Shown: positions 23,201-38,200 of the stretch, in pieces
Layout: each line of letters begins with the position of its first letter
How positions within the stretch are numbered: position 1 is the first letter of the stretch
Assembly (NCBI GenBank): GCA_024516035.1
Contig: CM044958.1
Span: 10,543,670-10,607,669, forward strand
Source of the DNA: Bactericera cockerelli
Lineage: Eukaryota > Arthropoda > Insecta > Hemiptera > Triozidae
Reading direction: 5' to 3'
Length of the DNA: 64,000 bases
The notes under the pieces: generated by a model
Database searches by the model: none
Told to the model about the DNA's origin: nothing
What the model saw: the letters and a program-made list of their open reading frames with translations, nothing else
Program-made: the position numbers and the translations under genes

Positions 23201-26200
23201 AACCTCTCTCCCACCACTCACCACTAGCCGCTGGCTACACAAAATCATCTCCAAAGGTAGTACATATTGTCTGCCCTAATTTTCTGCACAATCTACGGCA
23301 GCCCCCAGTATCCCGCCCTAATTCTCTGCACAATCTACGGCAGCCCCCAGTATCCTGCCACATAGTTAGTATCATAACTTCAATTACGCAGAGTCCCAAT
23401 AAGCAGTCCCCAGTCTCCTGACGCATCGAGCGCATCGAGTACTGCCTGCAGTGCCTGCTGACCTAAGCGGTGCCTACTGATACCTGATACATATCACCCT
23501 GCGGAATCCACACAATGTTCCATATAATCTTCATGTAAGAAATAAGTAAATACTTCACCTCAAGAAATAAGCAATTTTCTATTTAGTGATTTCTATATTC
23601 TATATTCTACATAATATTAGTACCTAGTACCATAAGGTGTACTAAAATCAATATTTTTCTTTTAAGAATTTTTTTTACCTCGGTAAATTCTAGGCGTACA
23701 AAAGTTAATTATCATTATTTTTTTTCTCTCTTATATTATTTCATAGTTTCTTTTTAACGTTGTTATCAACAATACTGTTCAATTTGAATAAAACTTTTTA
23801 ATAGTACCTTGCAAAAAGTTAAAACCTTTTTGCAATCAAAGCAATCAAAACGGCTTCTTCCGATTCTTCGCGAAAGTCTTCTGAAGAATCAATCCCAGAT
23901 TTATTTCCAAACGCTGCCTTAGGCGAATCGATCGTACCTAGCGCAGATATTGTTCAACTTGAACGTATTTTAAATAACCTTTCTTTGTCACAAACATCCA
24001 CAATGCCGGACAACACAGAAGTACCGGTTCTTAAACCGGAATACCTGAAAATGATTCCCGAATTTTCTGGCGATATCGAATTATTGCCCCGGTTCATCGC
24101 AATATGCGAAAAACTGGTTACCAAATTTTACAACTCGGCTGACCCAGCCGATTTTCAGAACGACTACTTGATGGATTCGATCCTTGCTAAAGTCACGGGC
24201 GAAGCCCAAAAGAACATCAGTTCTTGCATACTCAATTCATGGAACGACTTAAAACAAGCCTTAGTAAACACGTATTCTGACAAAAGGGACGTGCACACAC
24301 TCGTCATAGAAATGTGTGCAATGAAACAAAACAATGATTCAGTTTTTGACTTTTTCAACAAAATTCAAAAAATACTAAACGTACAAACGTCATACATCAC
24401 TAACCACAATCTAGATGGTAGTGAACACCTCAAGAAATTTACTTCAGATCTAGCACTCCGTACACTATTACGTGGACTTAAAGACCCGTTAGGATCTTTA
24501 ATTCGTACAAAGAATCCAAAAGACCTCAATGAGGCCCTGAACATTTTAGTAAACGATTTCCAAATCGAAACCACTAAAAGTATACAATCAACCCCTTACG
24601 TTCCACCTCAACTCCGAAACAACAAATTTAACAAAAACAATAACAACAACAATTATAACAACTTCAACAGAAACAACACCTATCTCAACAGACACAACAA
24701 CAATAACAATAACATGTTCAATCGTCAAAATTCTACAGTTCAAACTGTAAACAGAAACAATAATAATTCTTTTGCTCAATCAAATGTATTTGGAAGACCA
24801 ACTACCTCCAAACCACTACCCCAACCGACTCCTATGAGTATAGTACACAGTAGGAACACAAACCTACACAACATTGAAAACACACCGGAAAACACTAACA
24901 ATTATGAAAATGACGAAAGCTACGAAAATCTTGACGACAATAACTTCAACTATAACGACACTGACGAAATAATAAATTCAGACCAGGATTTTCAAGTAAC
25001 AGCCTCGGAAGAAACACAGAACTAATCCTAAATCTAAGCAGCAAAGATAACCAAACATTACCATACATCGAGATTCCCGAATGGAACCTCAAAGCCCTAA
25101 TCGACACCGGAAGTACAAAATCTTTTATTCGACCTAGCAAAGCAATCCAAAATTTCAGAAATTTTATTCGTTCAGACCCTTTTGAAATTAAATCTGCCCA
25201 CGGACAATCTAAAGAAAAATTTAGTATTACTATCCCATCCCCATCAATTTTTCAGACAACCAATAAAATTAAGCTCCACTTATTTGATTTTCACACCTAT
25301 TTTGACTGTTTATTAGGAATGGACGTTCTGAAACGATTAAACCTTGTCCTTGATTTAAATAATAATACTATGAAAAACAACAACACCGTTATACCCCTGA
25401 AATTCAAAACTACAACATCTGAACTTTATCACATCACTGTACCACCACATACTGAGAAAATCATTCATCTCTCAACAGTAGGAATGCCCGACAAAGAAGT
25501 ACTTATACCTGAAATAACTTACAAAAACGGACTAAATACCCCATCAGGTATAACAAAAATTAAGAACAACAAAATAACATGTACAATAATAAATTCATCA
25601 GAAGAAGAACACACAGTAAACCTTTCCAAACCTTTAGAAAGCAAAATTCTTCATGACTTCGACGCTCCACCCAAATTCTCAAATCTCAACCATATTCAAA
25701 GCAACCAAATTCACCCTGATGTAGTAGACTTGATCCGAACAGACCACCTTAACGAAGAAGAAAAATTGCAACTTGAGAAAATCATCATGGAATATTCCGA
25801 CATCTTTCACATGGAACACGTCCCCCTTTCTTTCACCAATCAAGTTAAACATAAAATCATCACTATGGACGACACTCCCATCCACACAAAAACATACAGG
25901 TACCCTCCCATCCACAGAGAGGAAGTTCGAGCCCAAATTCAAAAGATGCTAGACCAAAACATCATACGTCCTTCACATTCACCATGGACCTCCCCCATCT
26001 GGGTTGTGCCCAAAAAACCTGACGCAAGCGGAAAAAAGAAATGGCGCATTGTCGTCGACTACCGTAAACTTAACGAACGGACAGTAGCAGATAAATATCC
26101 CCTTCCCAACATTGATGACCTCCTTGACAAACTTGGTCGTTGTCAATACTTTACAACTCTGGACTTAGCAAGTGGATTTCATCAAATTGAAGTCGACGAA

Positions 26201-29200
26201 AACAGCATCCCTAAAACAGCATTCTCCAGCGACTCCGGACATTGGGAATTTCTTCGTATGCCCTTCGGCTTACGCAACGCTCCAGCAACATTCCAGCGAA
26301 CAATGGACAACATCTTACGCGGTTTAATAAACGTTAACTGTCTAGTTTATTTAGATGACATAATAATATTCTCAACTAGCCTCTTTGAACATCTTGTAAA
26401 TATCCGCAAAGTATTTGACCGATTAAGACAATTTAACCTAAAAATACAATTAGATAAATCAGAGTTTTTATGTAAAGAAGTTTCATACCTAGGCCATATC
26501 ATCACACCCGAAGGAATCAAACCCAACCCCAGTAAAATCAAAGCAATTCAACAATTCCCCATCCCAAATACTACAAAGAAAATTAAAAGCTTCCTAGGAC
26601 TACTTGGCTATTATAGGAAATTCATAAAAGACTTTGCAAAACTCACCAAACCATTGACCTTAAGACTTAAAAAAGGCGCAAAAATCAACATTCATGACAA
26701 AGACTTTAAAGATAGCTTTGAAATATGTAAGAATCTCTTACTAAATGATCCTATACTACAGTATCCCGACTTTGACAAACCCTTTATTCTAACAACAGAT
26801 GCTAGTAACTACGCTATTGGTGCCATTCTCTCCCAAGGTAAAATAGGTTCCGATCTTCCTGTTGCATACGCAAGCCGCACCCTCAACCAAAGCGAATCCG
26901 TCTATTCAACTATTGAAAAAGAGCTCCTCGCAATAGTGTGGGCCACAAAATATTTTAGACCCTACTTGTATGGCCGCCAATTCACCATTGTGACGGACCA
27001 CAAACCCTTGCAGTGGTTATTTAATTTAAAAGAACCCAATTCCAAGCTCGTCAGATGGCGCTTGAAACTTGAAGAATTCGACTATAAAATAGAATACAAG
27101 AAAGGAGTACTCAATGGAAATGCAGACGCTCTATCTAGAGTGGAAATAAACACAAATTCAATAACACCAGGACCTAGCCACGAATACAATGACGAAACTC
27201 AATCTACTGCTGTCGAACCTGCAGAAAATGATCGTGACGACTTCAACATAAACGAGATACCTTTAGAAGCTCTACTCAATCCAGAAGAACAAATAAATCT
27301 AGAAGACTTAGATTTTGATGACACAAATGCCACCATACACACAAGTGCAGAACACCCCATCATCGGCATACCAATCAAAGATGGACCCGTAAATGTTGGA
27401 TTAAACCAACTTATAATCACTGAAGTCAACTTCGAAAGAGCTGACCTTAAAATTAAAGTTTTACACGGAAACAAACAACGAATTTTCGTTCAATTCTCTC
27501 ACAACAACTGGGAAAACCAAATTAAAGATTTCATTGACGCTTTTATTGCCCCCAAAGTTCCATATCACCTCTACTTCCACCGGAGCCCCTTTGAACAACT
27601 TTATGAAAGATTCTCTAGAATTTTACAAACATACTACCCGGACTCAGGATATAATCTAATCAAATGCACGCAATACCTGACCGACATTGAGAACCAAGAC
27701 GAACAACAAAACATAGTGAAAAACATTCACGAAGGAATATCAAACCACAGAGGTATGGACGAAGTTGAAAAAATAATTAGAAGAACATACTACTGGCCTA
27801 ACATAAGGAAAACAGTCCAAGAATATATCAACAACTGCGAGCCATGTCAACTATCAAAATATGACAGACACCCCTTGAAACTTAAATTTAATTTAACTCC
27901 AACACCCATCAAACCCTTTCAAATACTACACATTGACAGCGTTTCCCTAGAGAGCACAAAATTTCTAACAATTATTGACGCCTTCTCTAAGTATGCACAA
28001 GCCTACCCTTTGCCATCTGCCCAAGCAATAATTGTAGCAGACAAACTCATCCAGTACTTCAGTCATCATGGCGTACCACAAACCATCATCTCCGATAACG
28101 GAGGAGAATTCAAAAATGCAGTTATAAAAGAACTTCTTGCATTACATAAAGTGCAACTTCACTTCATCAGTAGTCAACACCCTGAATCCAATGGAATGAT
28201 CGAAAGGTTCCATTCCACCTTGATTGAACACATTCGTCTTTTCAATAATCAACAGATATATAAAAGTGACGATATTAAAACTAAAGTTTTATACGCTGTT
28301 TTGGCGTATAACAATACAATTCATTCCGCTACAAATATGAAACCTGTCAATATAATCAACGGCCATGTCGACAATACGGATCCATTCAATCTTGATCTTG
28401 AACATCAAATTCTCACAAACTATATCCATGACCACAAAGAAAAAGCCAAGCTTATGTACCGAAATATAAATGAAAAACTAAAAACTAACAAAGAAAAAGT
28501 AATCGAAAAAATTAACAAAACTAGGGAAGACCTACCGGATATACCACCCACAGTTATGGTAGCCAACAAGCAAAAACAATCAAAAACTAAAAACAAGTAC
28601 AAGAAAGAAGAAATTTCAACTATTGATAAAAATCTGAAAACTGCAAATATCAAACCCACCCATCAAAATACAGCCCAAAAAATACACTTGTCTAACATAA
28701 AAAGACCCATTACAAGAGCTTACAGTAAAATAATAAATGTTTCAGATCCCTTTGCTTCGTCTTCGCCTTCGCCGACAGCAGAAACTCAATAACCAACATA
28801 ACTCAAAATCCAGGCATTCTCCCGATAAACTTGGGACCCGCAAGGCTTCAACGGACGACCCATAACTTTTTACATTATTACGACTTAGAGCCACTTTACC
28901 AGGAATTACAAAAATTAGACTCTCACCATTATGATCTCAACTCACATCTTGGTAACAGTACATTTTATCCCGAAGATCTGGACAACTATAAAAAAAATAC
29001 ATTCCACATTCGAAGCCTGATCCAAGACAAACTTGATAGTATTCATCCTACAAAACCCAAAAAACGAAATCGTAGAGCATATTTCAACAACTTAGGTGCA
29101 ACTATTAAACTATTAACAGGAAACCTCGATGAAACTGATGGAGAACATATTAACAAAATTTTAACCCACTTGGAAACAAACCAAGGACTCCTAAAAAATC

Positions 29201-32200
29201 AAATTAACCTACAGTATAGTCTGAACGACCAAGTAATTCAAAATTTCAATAAAACTGTACAAAATATAATACATAACGAAAACACCTTGAACACACGCAT
29301 TGATCAACTCTTTACTATCACACAGAAAGCATTGGATAAAACAGACACACTATTTGCAAAAGATATTTATAATCAGTTAATTATTATTTACAACTCCATA
29401 TTAAGTGTACTCCAAGATATAGAAAACTCTCTAACCTTTTGCAAATTGAAAACCCTACACCCTAGCATTATTACACCAACCGAACTATTTAATGAACTAG
29501 AGAAGATATCAAGATTTTATAACCACGAATTACCAATCGATTTAACATACCAAAATATATTTCACTTTGAAAAACTTATAGAAGTAAATTGTCAAATAGA
29601 AGAAACAAGGATCATTTATTTACTTTCCCTACCTATTAATTTCAACATTAATTTTGACCTTTACTATCTTCTTCCAATTCCAACTTATGTAGAATCAACA
29701 TTAGCTACCATAATCCCTAGATCTAAGTACATTTTAAAATCAAATGATATTATAAAACCTTTATCTGAAAGTTGTATCCCAAACAAACCTTACCAATGCC
29801 CTTCTTATCTTATTAGCAATACCGATACCAATTGTGAAAATGAAATATTATTTAAGAAGGAAACCATTAGTTGTGAACTCATGAAACTTGAACTAGAAGG
29901 AAATAAGATAGAATTAATACCAGAAACAAATCAATTCTTAATACTTTTTGAATCACAAGATTCTTTAACATTTTTTTGCAATCAAAACTACTCTGGTAAA
30001 GGTAAAGGTAGTCGTAAGTGATGAGACATTCTTTTTCGTTTTAATAATCCGAGTATGGTATTAATAATCCGTAGTATGGTCCGAGTTGAGTTGTCCGAGT
30101 ACGTGGACGTGTGTACATACTCATTTGTACATAAAGTATAATACTATTGTTTTTACCAGTGTTCTATATAATTTACAAAATAAATTTAGTAAAAAAAAAA
30201 ATACATAATCTTTAGTACTAACGTTTTGACATTTCCTTATTTTGACATAAATAAATAAATTATTTTATTCAATTTTTTTTTTCAAATAATTCGCGAAACA
30301 AATTTTCATTGTCTACGAAATAGTGTGACGTCATTGAAATTGTTTACATTAAAACTGTAGTTATCCACATTCATCGTGTGTTAGTGTTTACAGTTCAGGC
30401 GAGTATTTAATATTGCTGCCTGACCTTGATACTGCTTGCATTCTCTACTTGAGAATCTCAAGTCAGCAACCACACCTAACACTACTTTGATCCTGAATAT
30501 ACTGGGTATCTTCTTTCACTATGGAAACAAGTACACCAAAGAAAACAGGAGAAAGTGAGGTGATCAAACTCACATACAATGGTAATACCTACATTTACTC
30601 GAATCCCTTAGCAAACGGGAACTCCATTGTGAAATGTATCGTAGACAATTGCAAAGGTACAGCCGTAGCCAAAAAGTCAAAGGATAAATTATACAAAATA
30701 CTAGCCTCAAAAAATGATCATACGGATCCCAAGTGCATTTCAAAAGAAGCAAACAAAGAAAAAGCTGATCTTTACAAAACAGCAATTGATAACAAAGACC
30801 AAAGTGAACTAAATTCAACTGCTGAAATTGAGACTATCAGACACGAAAGAAACCTAATGATTGCGAATATAGCCAAGCAAAAAGAAGAGATATCGCTGCT
30901 AAAACAACTTCTTGAACAAAAAAATACCCTCATAGAGCAGTTGCAAACTTCTTTAGAAACAACCAAAGCTGGCTGTGACACCGACAAAACTGAATTGCAG
31001 AATTTAAAAACAAAAATAAGAACTAGTGAAAATTCTCATTTATTGGAGAAGTCAGGATTCAAAAAAGTAACTTTTATGCCTTCCACAGCAGCATCAACTA
31101 GTTCTAATAATAATAACAATGGAACACTAAATCAAGATAAATCTGAACACCCAATCACATCTCCAACTAAAAACGACTCTAGCTCTGGAATTAACAAGAG
31201 TGACAACAAACAACATGTACTTTTAATTGGAGACGATCATGTAAAGGACCTTGCTTTTAAATCGGCGAATTTCCGGTGTCCAGAAGGATTTTCATTTAGT
31301 ACTTACCATATCTCTGGTAAGAATATGAACTTTATTGTAAACGCGATACAGCCTGAGAAAATAAAAACAGCATCAATCATATGCTTAATGGCAGGAATGC
31401 ATGATATTTATAACACCCCTTGGAAGAACATAGAAATATCATTGAAAAAGTTGCAGGAGAAATGCCATAACAAAAAAGTTGTAATTGTACTTGTACCGCC
31501 AAGATACGACAGAGATAACGCCAACTATCAGGTCGTTAACTTCAATGAAAAATTGAAGAACTTCATCAAAAATATGCAAAACATTTCTTACCTTGAAACC
31601 CATAGCTTCATACAAAGAAGACATATGGGAAAGGACCATATTCAATTAAACAAAACCGGAAAGTTTGTACTAACCATTAAAATAACGCAACATGTCCAAA
31701 ATCCTAACTATGGAATGAAGAAAGTGCCTTTTAAGGCAATGAAAACAAAACAAACATCAGGTGCGTCAACAGGAAAGCACTGGGTACCCCCGCGATATAC
31801 AAGACTTCTATCAGACTTCGTACCGAAGAATTATACGTCATCTGTGTTATCGTCAAACCGCATATCAAGAAAACCTCAGTTTTCAACTGTACACCAAACG
31901 CAGTCTCGAACTCAACAGCATATGACGTCATCGCACCATGCGAGGGAGAATTATCCACCATTGCCGATACCTACTCATCAAAGGACACAACTGCTACCGC
32001 CAGTAGTCAATACACCTCGTAATCACGGCATTCCAGTTGAAGTGCGGAGATGCAGATGCAACTCAGCAACTCAAAGAAACCCCCGTATGTCACGAGTCAC
32101 GGCAAGTAATGTTCCATCTATCCGGTCATATGGACAGTTCAATGCTCCGGACTCGTCACATGGACGATTTTTCTTAAATGATAATGACATCAGCTCGTAC

Positions 32201-35200
32201 TATGTAACCCATTCTAGTCACTTTTTTGACGATCAGGTCAAAAATTTTCGACTTGTAATGACAACTCTTGTCTAGATGAGAGGATAAACCTGTACAGTGT
32301 AAATAGTTCAAACATAGATATAAGCAATACTATTAGTAATAGTATTTTACCAGTGACACAATCTGAGATGTTAAATCCCGAGTCAGCTAGTCATGACTCA
32401 GGATTACATCAGCAGAATTATTGCAATGTGAAAAATACTCCTGACAATGCAAATCATGTGTCCCCTACAAATGATTTCAATTTCAAGCTCATTCAAAATA
32501 ACTCAGAGCCTCATAGCATAAACAATACTTCTCAGCCAGGACTCAAGGTCGACCTTAATACTAGTACTAGAATCTCTGGTGATACCATACGTTTGTTGTA
32601 TCAGAATGTTCGTGGCCTTAAAACAAAAACAGATCAAATTTATCAAAACATATTGAGTGAAGATTTTGATCTTATAGCTATCACAGAATCGTGGTTATCA
32701 CCAGATATTCATAATAATGAGATTTTTGACCCTAGATATCGATACCTTTTTGCCAAAATGTGAATTATCCAAAATTTCAATTTTCGTTTTATTTCAGATT
32801 CTTAATCAGTTTTAAAAGCTCTTTCGGATGAACTCACGTCCAAGTTTCTATCTAGTATAGTTTTAATTTTAAGTTTTCATTTTTTTGGTCAAAATTTGCG
32901 ATTTATCCAGCTAAAACGTGAAAAGTTTTTGTTTTTTTCTTTTACATTATACGAGAATGTGAAAAATCCGATAATATATCGATACCTTTTTGCCAAAATG
33001 TGAAATTTCCAAAATTTCAATTTTCGCTTTATTTCAGTGTCGCTTTTCACAATTGAGAGGTTGAAAAAAAGTCGCCAAAAAGTGGAAAACGCCATCTTTC
33101 TTTGTCTAAGTATTAGCCTTTCTTCCTAGTTTTTCTTTTCAGATGTTCTCATTACTATTTAAACATTAAAGGGTTGTTATTAAAAAACAAAACAACAGGA
33201 TTTTCAAAGTACTATATACGTTAGTGCGGCTAAAATATCTTCCATTCGATTCAGGGTTTCAAACTATCTATGACCGGATTCAATTTCCGCCGCAATAACA
33301 AATGATAATTTTCTGTATTCATTAATATAATAGGGCCCGCCAAAAAAAGGAGCCACTCAGAATATCTAGAGAACGGATAAAATTTTTAAAAAATGCTAAA
33401 ACACGTGTACCATTCTATAGCAGGGGAAACCTTTTCTACTAGGTATTGGTTTTTTATCATTACCAGGGGCGGCCCCAGGGGTGTCAACTTTGGAATCTTA
33501 AAAGGAACCACCATATTTGTAAGACATTTCCAAAAAGTAGGTAGTTGACATTAAAAATTCAACTTATTTCTTATAAAAAAAATTACTGAAACCTGATGTG
33601 AAATGAAATGTACGATATCTCCGACCCTGTTATGATTAAAAATCTCAAACTTGTCTTAAAATAATTTTAATGTCATCTTCTTTTCAAAAATGTATTTCAA
33701 ATAGGGATATTTCATTTAAGATTCCAAAGTTGACTCCCTTGGGGCCACCCCTGGTAATGATAAAAAAAAATCAGAACCTAATAGATAAGGTTTCCCCTCG
33801 ATATAATGGTACAGGTTTTTTTTTAGCATTAAAAAAAAAAAAATAATAATCCGTTCTCTAGATATTTCGAGAGGCTCCTTTTTTCTGGCGGATCCTGTAT
33901 GAAAAAGTAATAATCCCTAAAAAAATACCCCTTCACAATATAAAAATTACCCGCCCAGTCATCAGCCCAAAAATATTCTGAAATAATGTTTGGGCTCCGC
34001 TTCATGTTTACTATCCTCTCATGTACTATCGTTTATTATCTACTCGACTTACACTTAGAGCTATCTTATAGAGATAAGTTAGTAGTAGTTTTCAAAAGGA
34101 AATAATATAGAGACATTTAGGATAAAATATTTGAAGTTTGTATTAGAAATACCCCCAGGCACCTTCTGACAAGAAAGGTGTCTTCTTTAAATGCATACAC
34201 ACACAATCACACCAGTGCATTATCGCCCTACGATGTACGTAAAATTATTTTAGTCTGTTCGTACAGGTATGTCTATCTAAATGTCTGCCTGTTACAGGTA
34301 TGTCTATCTAAATGTCTGCCTGTATGTCTGTACGTATACGTACAGGTATGTGTCTGTTCTAGGCGCGGCCGGTGGGGAAATGTTTTGGGGGAACTGCATA
34401 CCGGACTAAAGAATTTATAATAGTCATGCATTAATTTTTCTAGAAATGTGTGATAATTTTTATTGTGTATTGTGTACGACTTGAGAAAATCCTCTCTTTT
34501 TTATTTTTCGTCTGGGGGTGCTGGAGCTCCGCAGCTCCTTAGCACCAGCCGCGCCTGGTCTGTTCATATGTCTGAACCTAAGTATGTTTGTATGTCTGTC
34601 TGTTTGTCTATGTGTATGTCCACTCAGTGATAAATATGCTTCACTTTACAATTAAAATAACACCTCATAAGGTTATATCCATCAAATAATTATGTCTGCC
34701 TGTATGTCCGTCTTTTGTTTATCCGTAGGTCTGTCTGTCTGTTTATATGTTTTTTTGTACTTAATGATGTATGTGCTTGACTAAGAATAAAAGGGCGACT
34801 CATAAATTTATATACATCAAAGAACTATGTCTGTCGGTCTGCTTTTATGTATGATTTTACTCATTGATCAATTTTATTTTTCATTATAATTAAAATTGCA
34901 CCTCAATCGTCAATATCTGTAAAGTTCTCTGGAAAATATAAAATTTCTATTAATATTTTTACATCAATTAGTGGGTTTTTTTAGAATTATGGGGCTGAAG
35001 TGCCCATTTTGGGGCTATATAAGTACTCAAAGGCACATCTGCCACCAAAGACGAGAAAAACAAGATCAAATTCATACATCAAAATTGGCCCAGTGGTTTA
35101 GGCTGTAGCCCGGTCAAGATCGAATAAGAACATCAAGCAGCAGAAAGTGAAAAATGGTTTTTTTTCACCATTGATTATTATCAACGGTTTAAGTCAAGCG

Positions 35201-38200
35201 TTTTTGATGATTCTCTTATTAATCTTCATTATTCGAAAGCTTGCTTCTTTTCAGTAAATAATTCATCCTTTGTAGTGTTTTAGTTTTCATTCATCCTTTG
35301 TAGTTAGTTATTCCGATACAGAGGAGTGAAATTGGCACTTTGTGCTGTGACGTATAATATCTCTTGGTGCCCTCTTCTTAATTTTTGACTTGGCGTTGCG
35401 GAACGCCATCGCGTTCTTTAATAATAATCATTATTACACTTACTATACGCACAAATTATGCACTATTTATTCTTCTTATATGTCGCTTTTCACAAATTTA
35501 TTGTATTCCATATGGCACTTTTCACATTTTACGTAAACCACTTTTACTTAAAACCCAAAAAATCGGGCGTTTTTCACATTCTGGTTTAGCAGGCAGAGTT
35601 TTAGGAGTGGATTTTTCACATTTTGGCTAAACCAACTTTACTTAAAACCCGAAAAATCGGGCGTTTTTCACATTCTGGTTAGTAGGCTGAAGAACAAGAG
35701 TGGACAATTCACTTTTTGGCTAATACCTAAACAAAGAAAGATGGAGTTTTTCACTTTTTGGCGAATTCTTTTTCAACCTCTCAATTGTGAAAAGCGACAC
35801 TATCTCAATAACTAAAGGCATTTCGCAGTTAAAATTATCAGGAATATTTAAAGCAAACAGTTTCAAGTGTTATATCCAAATTTGGTATAAATCGTACGTA
35901 GGACAACTGAGTAATGAAACTTTTTTTGAAAAAAACAACTTTTTATTTTTTCAAACCTCTCTCCTGAAAAATTTGATTTTGGCGCAATTCACATTTTGGC
36001 AAAAAGGTATCGATATAATGTATTTCGCCAGGACAGAGATCCCGTCAAATCTAATAAGAAACGAGGGGGTGGATTGATTTTTGCTTCCAAATCGTCTCAC
36101 TTTCTCACGACTAGAATAACAAAATGGGACATCTCTGATGAACAATGTGAGACAATGTGGCTCAAAACTTCATACAGGGGAGACTCTTTTTATCTAGCCT
36201 TAGTTTACTTTATTCCACCTGTAACAAGTTCCACCATAGAAAACTTTGTGAACTCCATGATAAATATCACTGATATACAAGGTCATAAAATAATAATTCT
36301 AGGTGACTTTAACATGCCTGATTTTATTGTACAATACGAAAAAGTTACACCTGATAATAATACTTCAATCTTTATAAGGCTTTTAAGTTACTTTAATCTT
36401 AGCCATAGAAATACCGTAAAAAACTTTTATGATAAAATTTTAGACCAATGCTTCGATAATTTTGACTCACATTACACTTCTAACTTGCAAAACAAAACTG
36501 GTATTATTCAAATAACTCGTGGTAACCCCCTCGTAAAAGAGGATAAACATCATCCAGCCCTAGAATTAATACTAGGATATAAGAAAATTAGCCAAGAAAA
36601 ACCTGATCAATATTTAATGACTAAATTTAATTTTCATAAAGCCAATTTACCTATGTTAAAACTAGAATTAGAGAAAATACAATGGGATGATCTAAAATAT
36701 CTTGATGATCCTAACAATATTCTTGACCAGATATACACAAGACTGAATAAAGTTTTTAAAGACCACATTCCTCTCACTTCTATACCCAAAATACATAAAT
36801 TTCCATTATGGTGGTCTCACACAACTAAAAGAAATTTTAACCGCAAAGAACGTTTACGTAAAACAAAAAATAAAAATATCGAACAATCAAACAAATACTC
36901 AGAACTGAGACGTACAGTAAAGAAGCAAATTAAAACTGATTATAAAACCTTCATCCAAAACTCTGTAAAACAGCTTAAAACAGATAGTAAATATTTTTGG
37001 AAATTCATTAAACAAAAAAAAGAGCCTGGAAAATTAAAACAATATAAATATAAAGATAAAATAATCTCTTCTCCTAAAGAGATTTCACAAGCTTTCGCTG
37101 AACATCTTCAGACATCTTTTGCTCCTGACTCATGCACTTATAATATCTTTAACCTTCCACCTAGTATCTCGAGTGACTTTTTCTCTTTGCCAAAGGTTAG
37201 AGAGTCCGATATTTTGTTTCAAATCAATCAAATTGAATATAAAAAACCAGCAGGCCCAGACGGAATTCTACCCGGGTTTATCAAAAAAATTCCAAATGGA
37301 TTCGTACGACCTCTTATGATTCTTTTTAACCGCTCATTAGATAAATCTGTCTTTCCATCCAAACTAAAAGAAGCTGTCGTCACTCCTATTCCTAAAAAAA
37401 GTTCCGATAAAATAGAGGACCAGCGTCCTATTTCAAATATTAATGCTTTCGCTAAAATCTTCGAAGGAATAATTTATGATACCTTATCAGTTTTCATATT
37501 CAATCATGTAAGCATTCATCAACACGGGTTCATTAAAGCACGTTCTACTGTTACAAACTTGGTAGAGTTTTCTCACTTTATAGCTGAAAATATTGAACGT
37601 AAACAAATCGACGTACTATATACCGACGTTGAAAAAGCATTTGACCGACTTAATCATGATGCCATACTCAGAAAAATGAATACTCTAGGTTTTTCCAGAC
37701 CATCTTTATCTTTCTTCACATCATACCTAAGAGACCGCAAACTAAAAATCGGAGAAGTTACAATCACACCTAACTCTGGAGTAGCTCAGGGGTCAAAAAT
37801 ATCTAGCCTTTTATTTATAATGACGTATGACGATATTAGAAATCATATTAAATATTCTCACTACAGCCTTTATGCTGACGACTTCAAAATTTACAAAGCT
37901 ATTAACTCGCCTGAAGACTGCTACCTTCTTCAACGTGACATAGATGCTGTATCTGATTGGCTAACAACAATTGGATTAAATTTCCATCCACTTAAGTGTA
38001 AACAAATTTCTTATAGTACTAAAGAAAAACGCATCGCAAGCACATACACCATAAATAATCAACCCGTGGAAACTACAAAATCTTTCAAAGACCTTGGTGT
38101 GTTATACCAATCAAACTTCTCCTTCATACCACATATAGAACAAATTGCAACCACGGCCTACAGAAACTTGGGTATGATTATTCGATATTGCAAACAAATC

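Larger units (their letters stand above)
33037..35800. mobile_element. Inner TIR element, ends GTGTCGCTTTTCACAATTGA
   Basis: Left GTGTCGCTTTTCACAATTGA then GAGGTTGAAAAA; the right end is the reverse complement and continues in register through GCCAAAAAGTG, giving termini of about 50 bp. The flanks TATTTCA and TATCTCA may be a diverged duplication. Another mirrored pair inside (GGGCCCGCCAAAAAAAGGAG near 33333 and CTCCTTTTTTCTGGCGGATC near 33876) suggests still another small element. Confidence 0.6.
32745..36007. mobile_element. 3.26-kb TIR element inside LINE ORF2
   Basis: TATCGATA at 32737-32744 and 36008-36015 flanks inverted ends CCTTTTTGCCAAAATGTGAA / TTCACATTTTGGCAAAAAGG. Removing it together with one TATCGATA restores the ORF2 frame. 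No transposase is visible. A second copy of the left terminus with the preceding TATCGATA occurs inside at 32970-33036, and TTTTTCACATTYTGG words recur at 35515-35760. Confidence 0.8.

Noticed and set aside
23182..23435. Small frames in the errantivirus leader
   Set aside because: Overlapping on both strands across a 48-bp duplication; no resemblance to known accessory proteins.
25679..25942. Minus-strand frame over pol
   Set aside because: Shadow of the intact pol frame with its protease, RT and integrase motifs.
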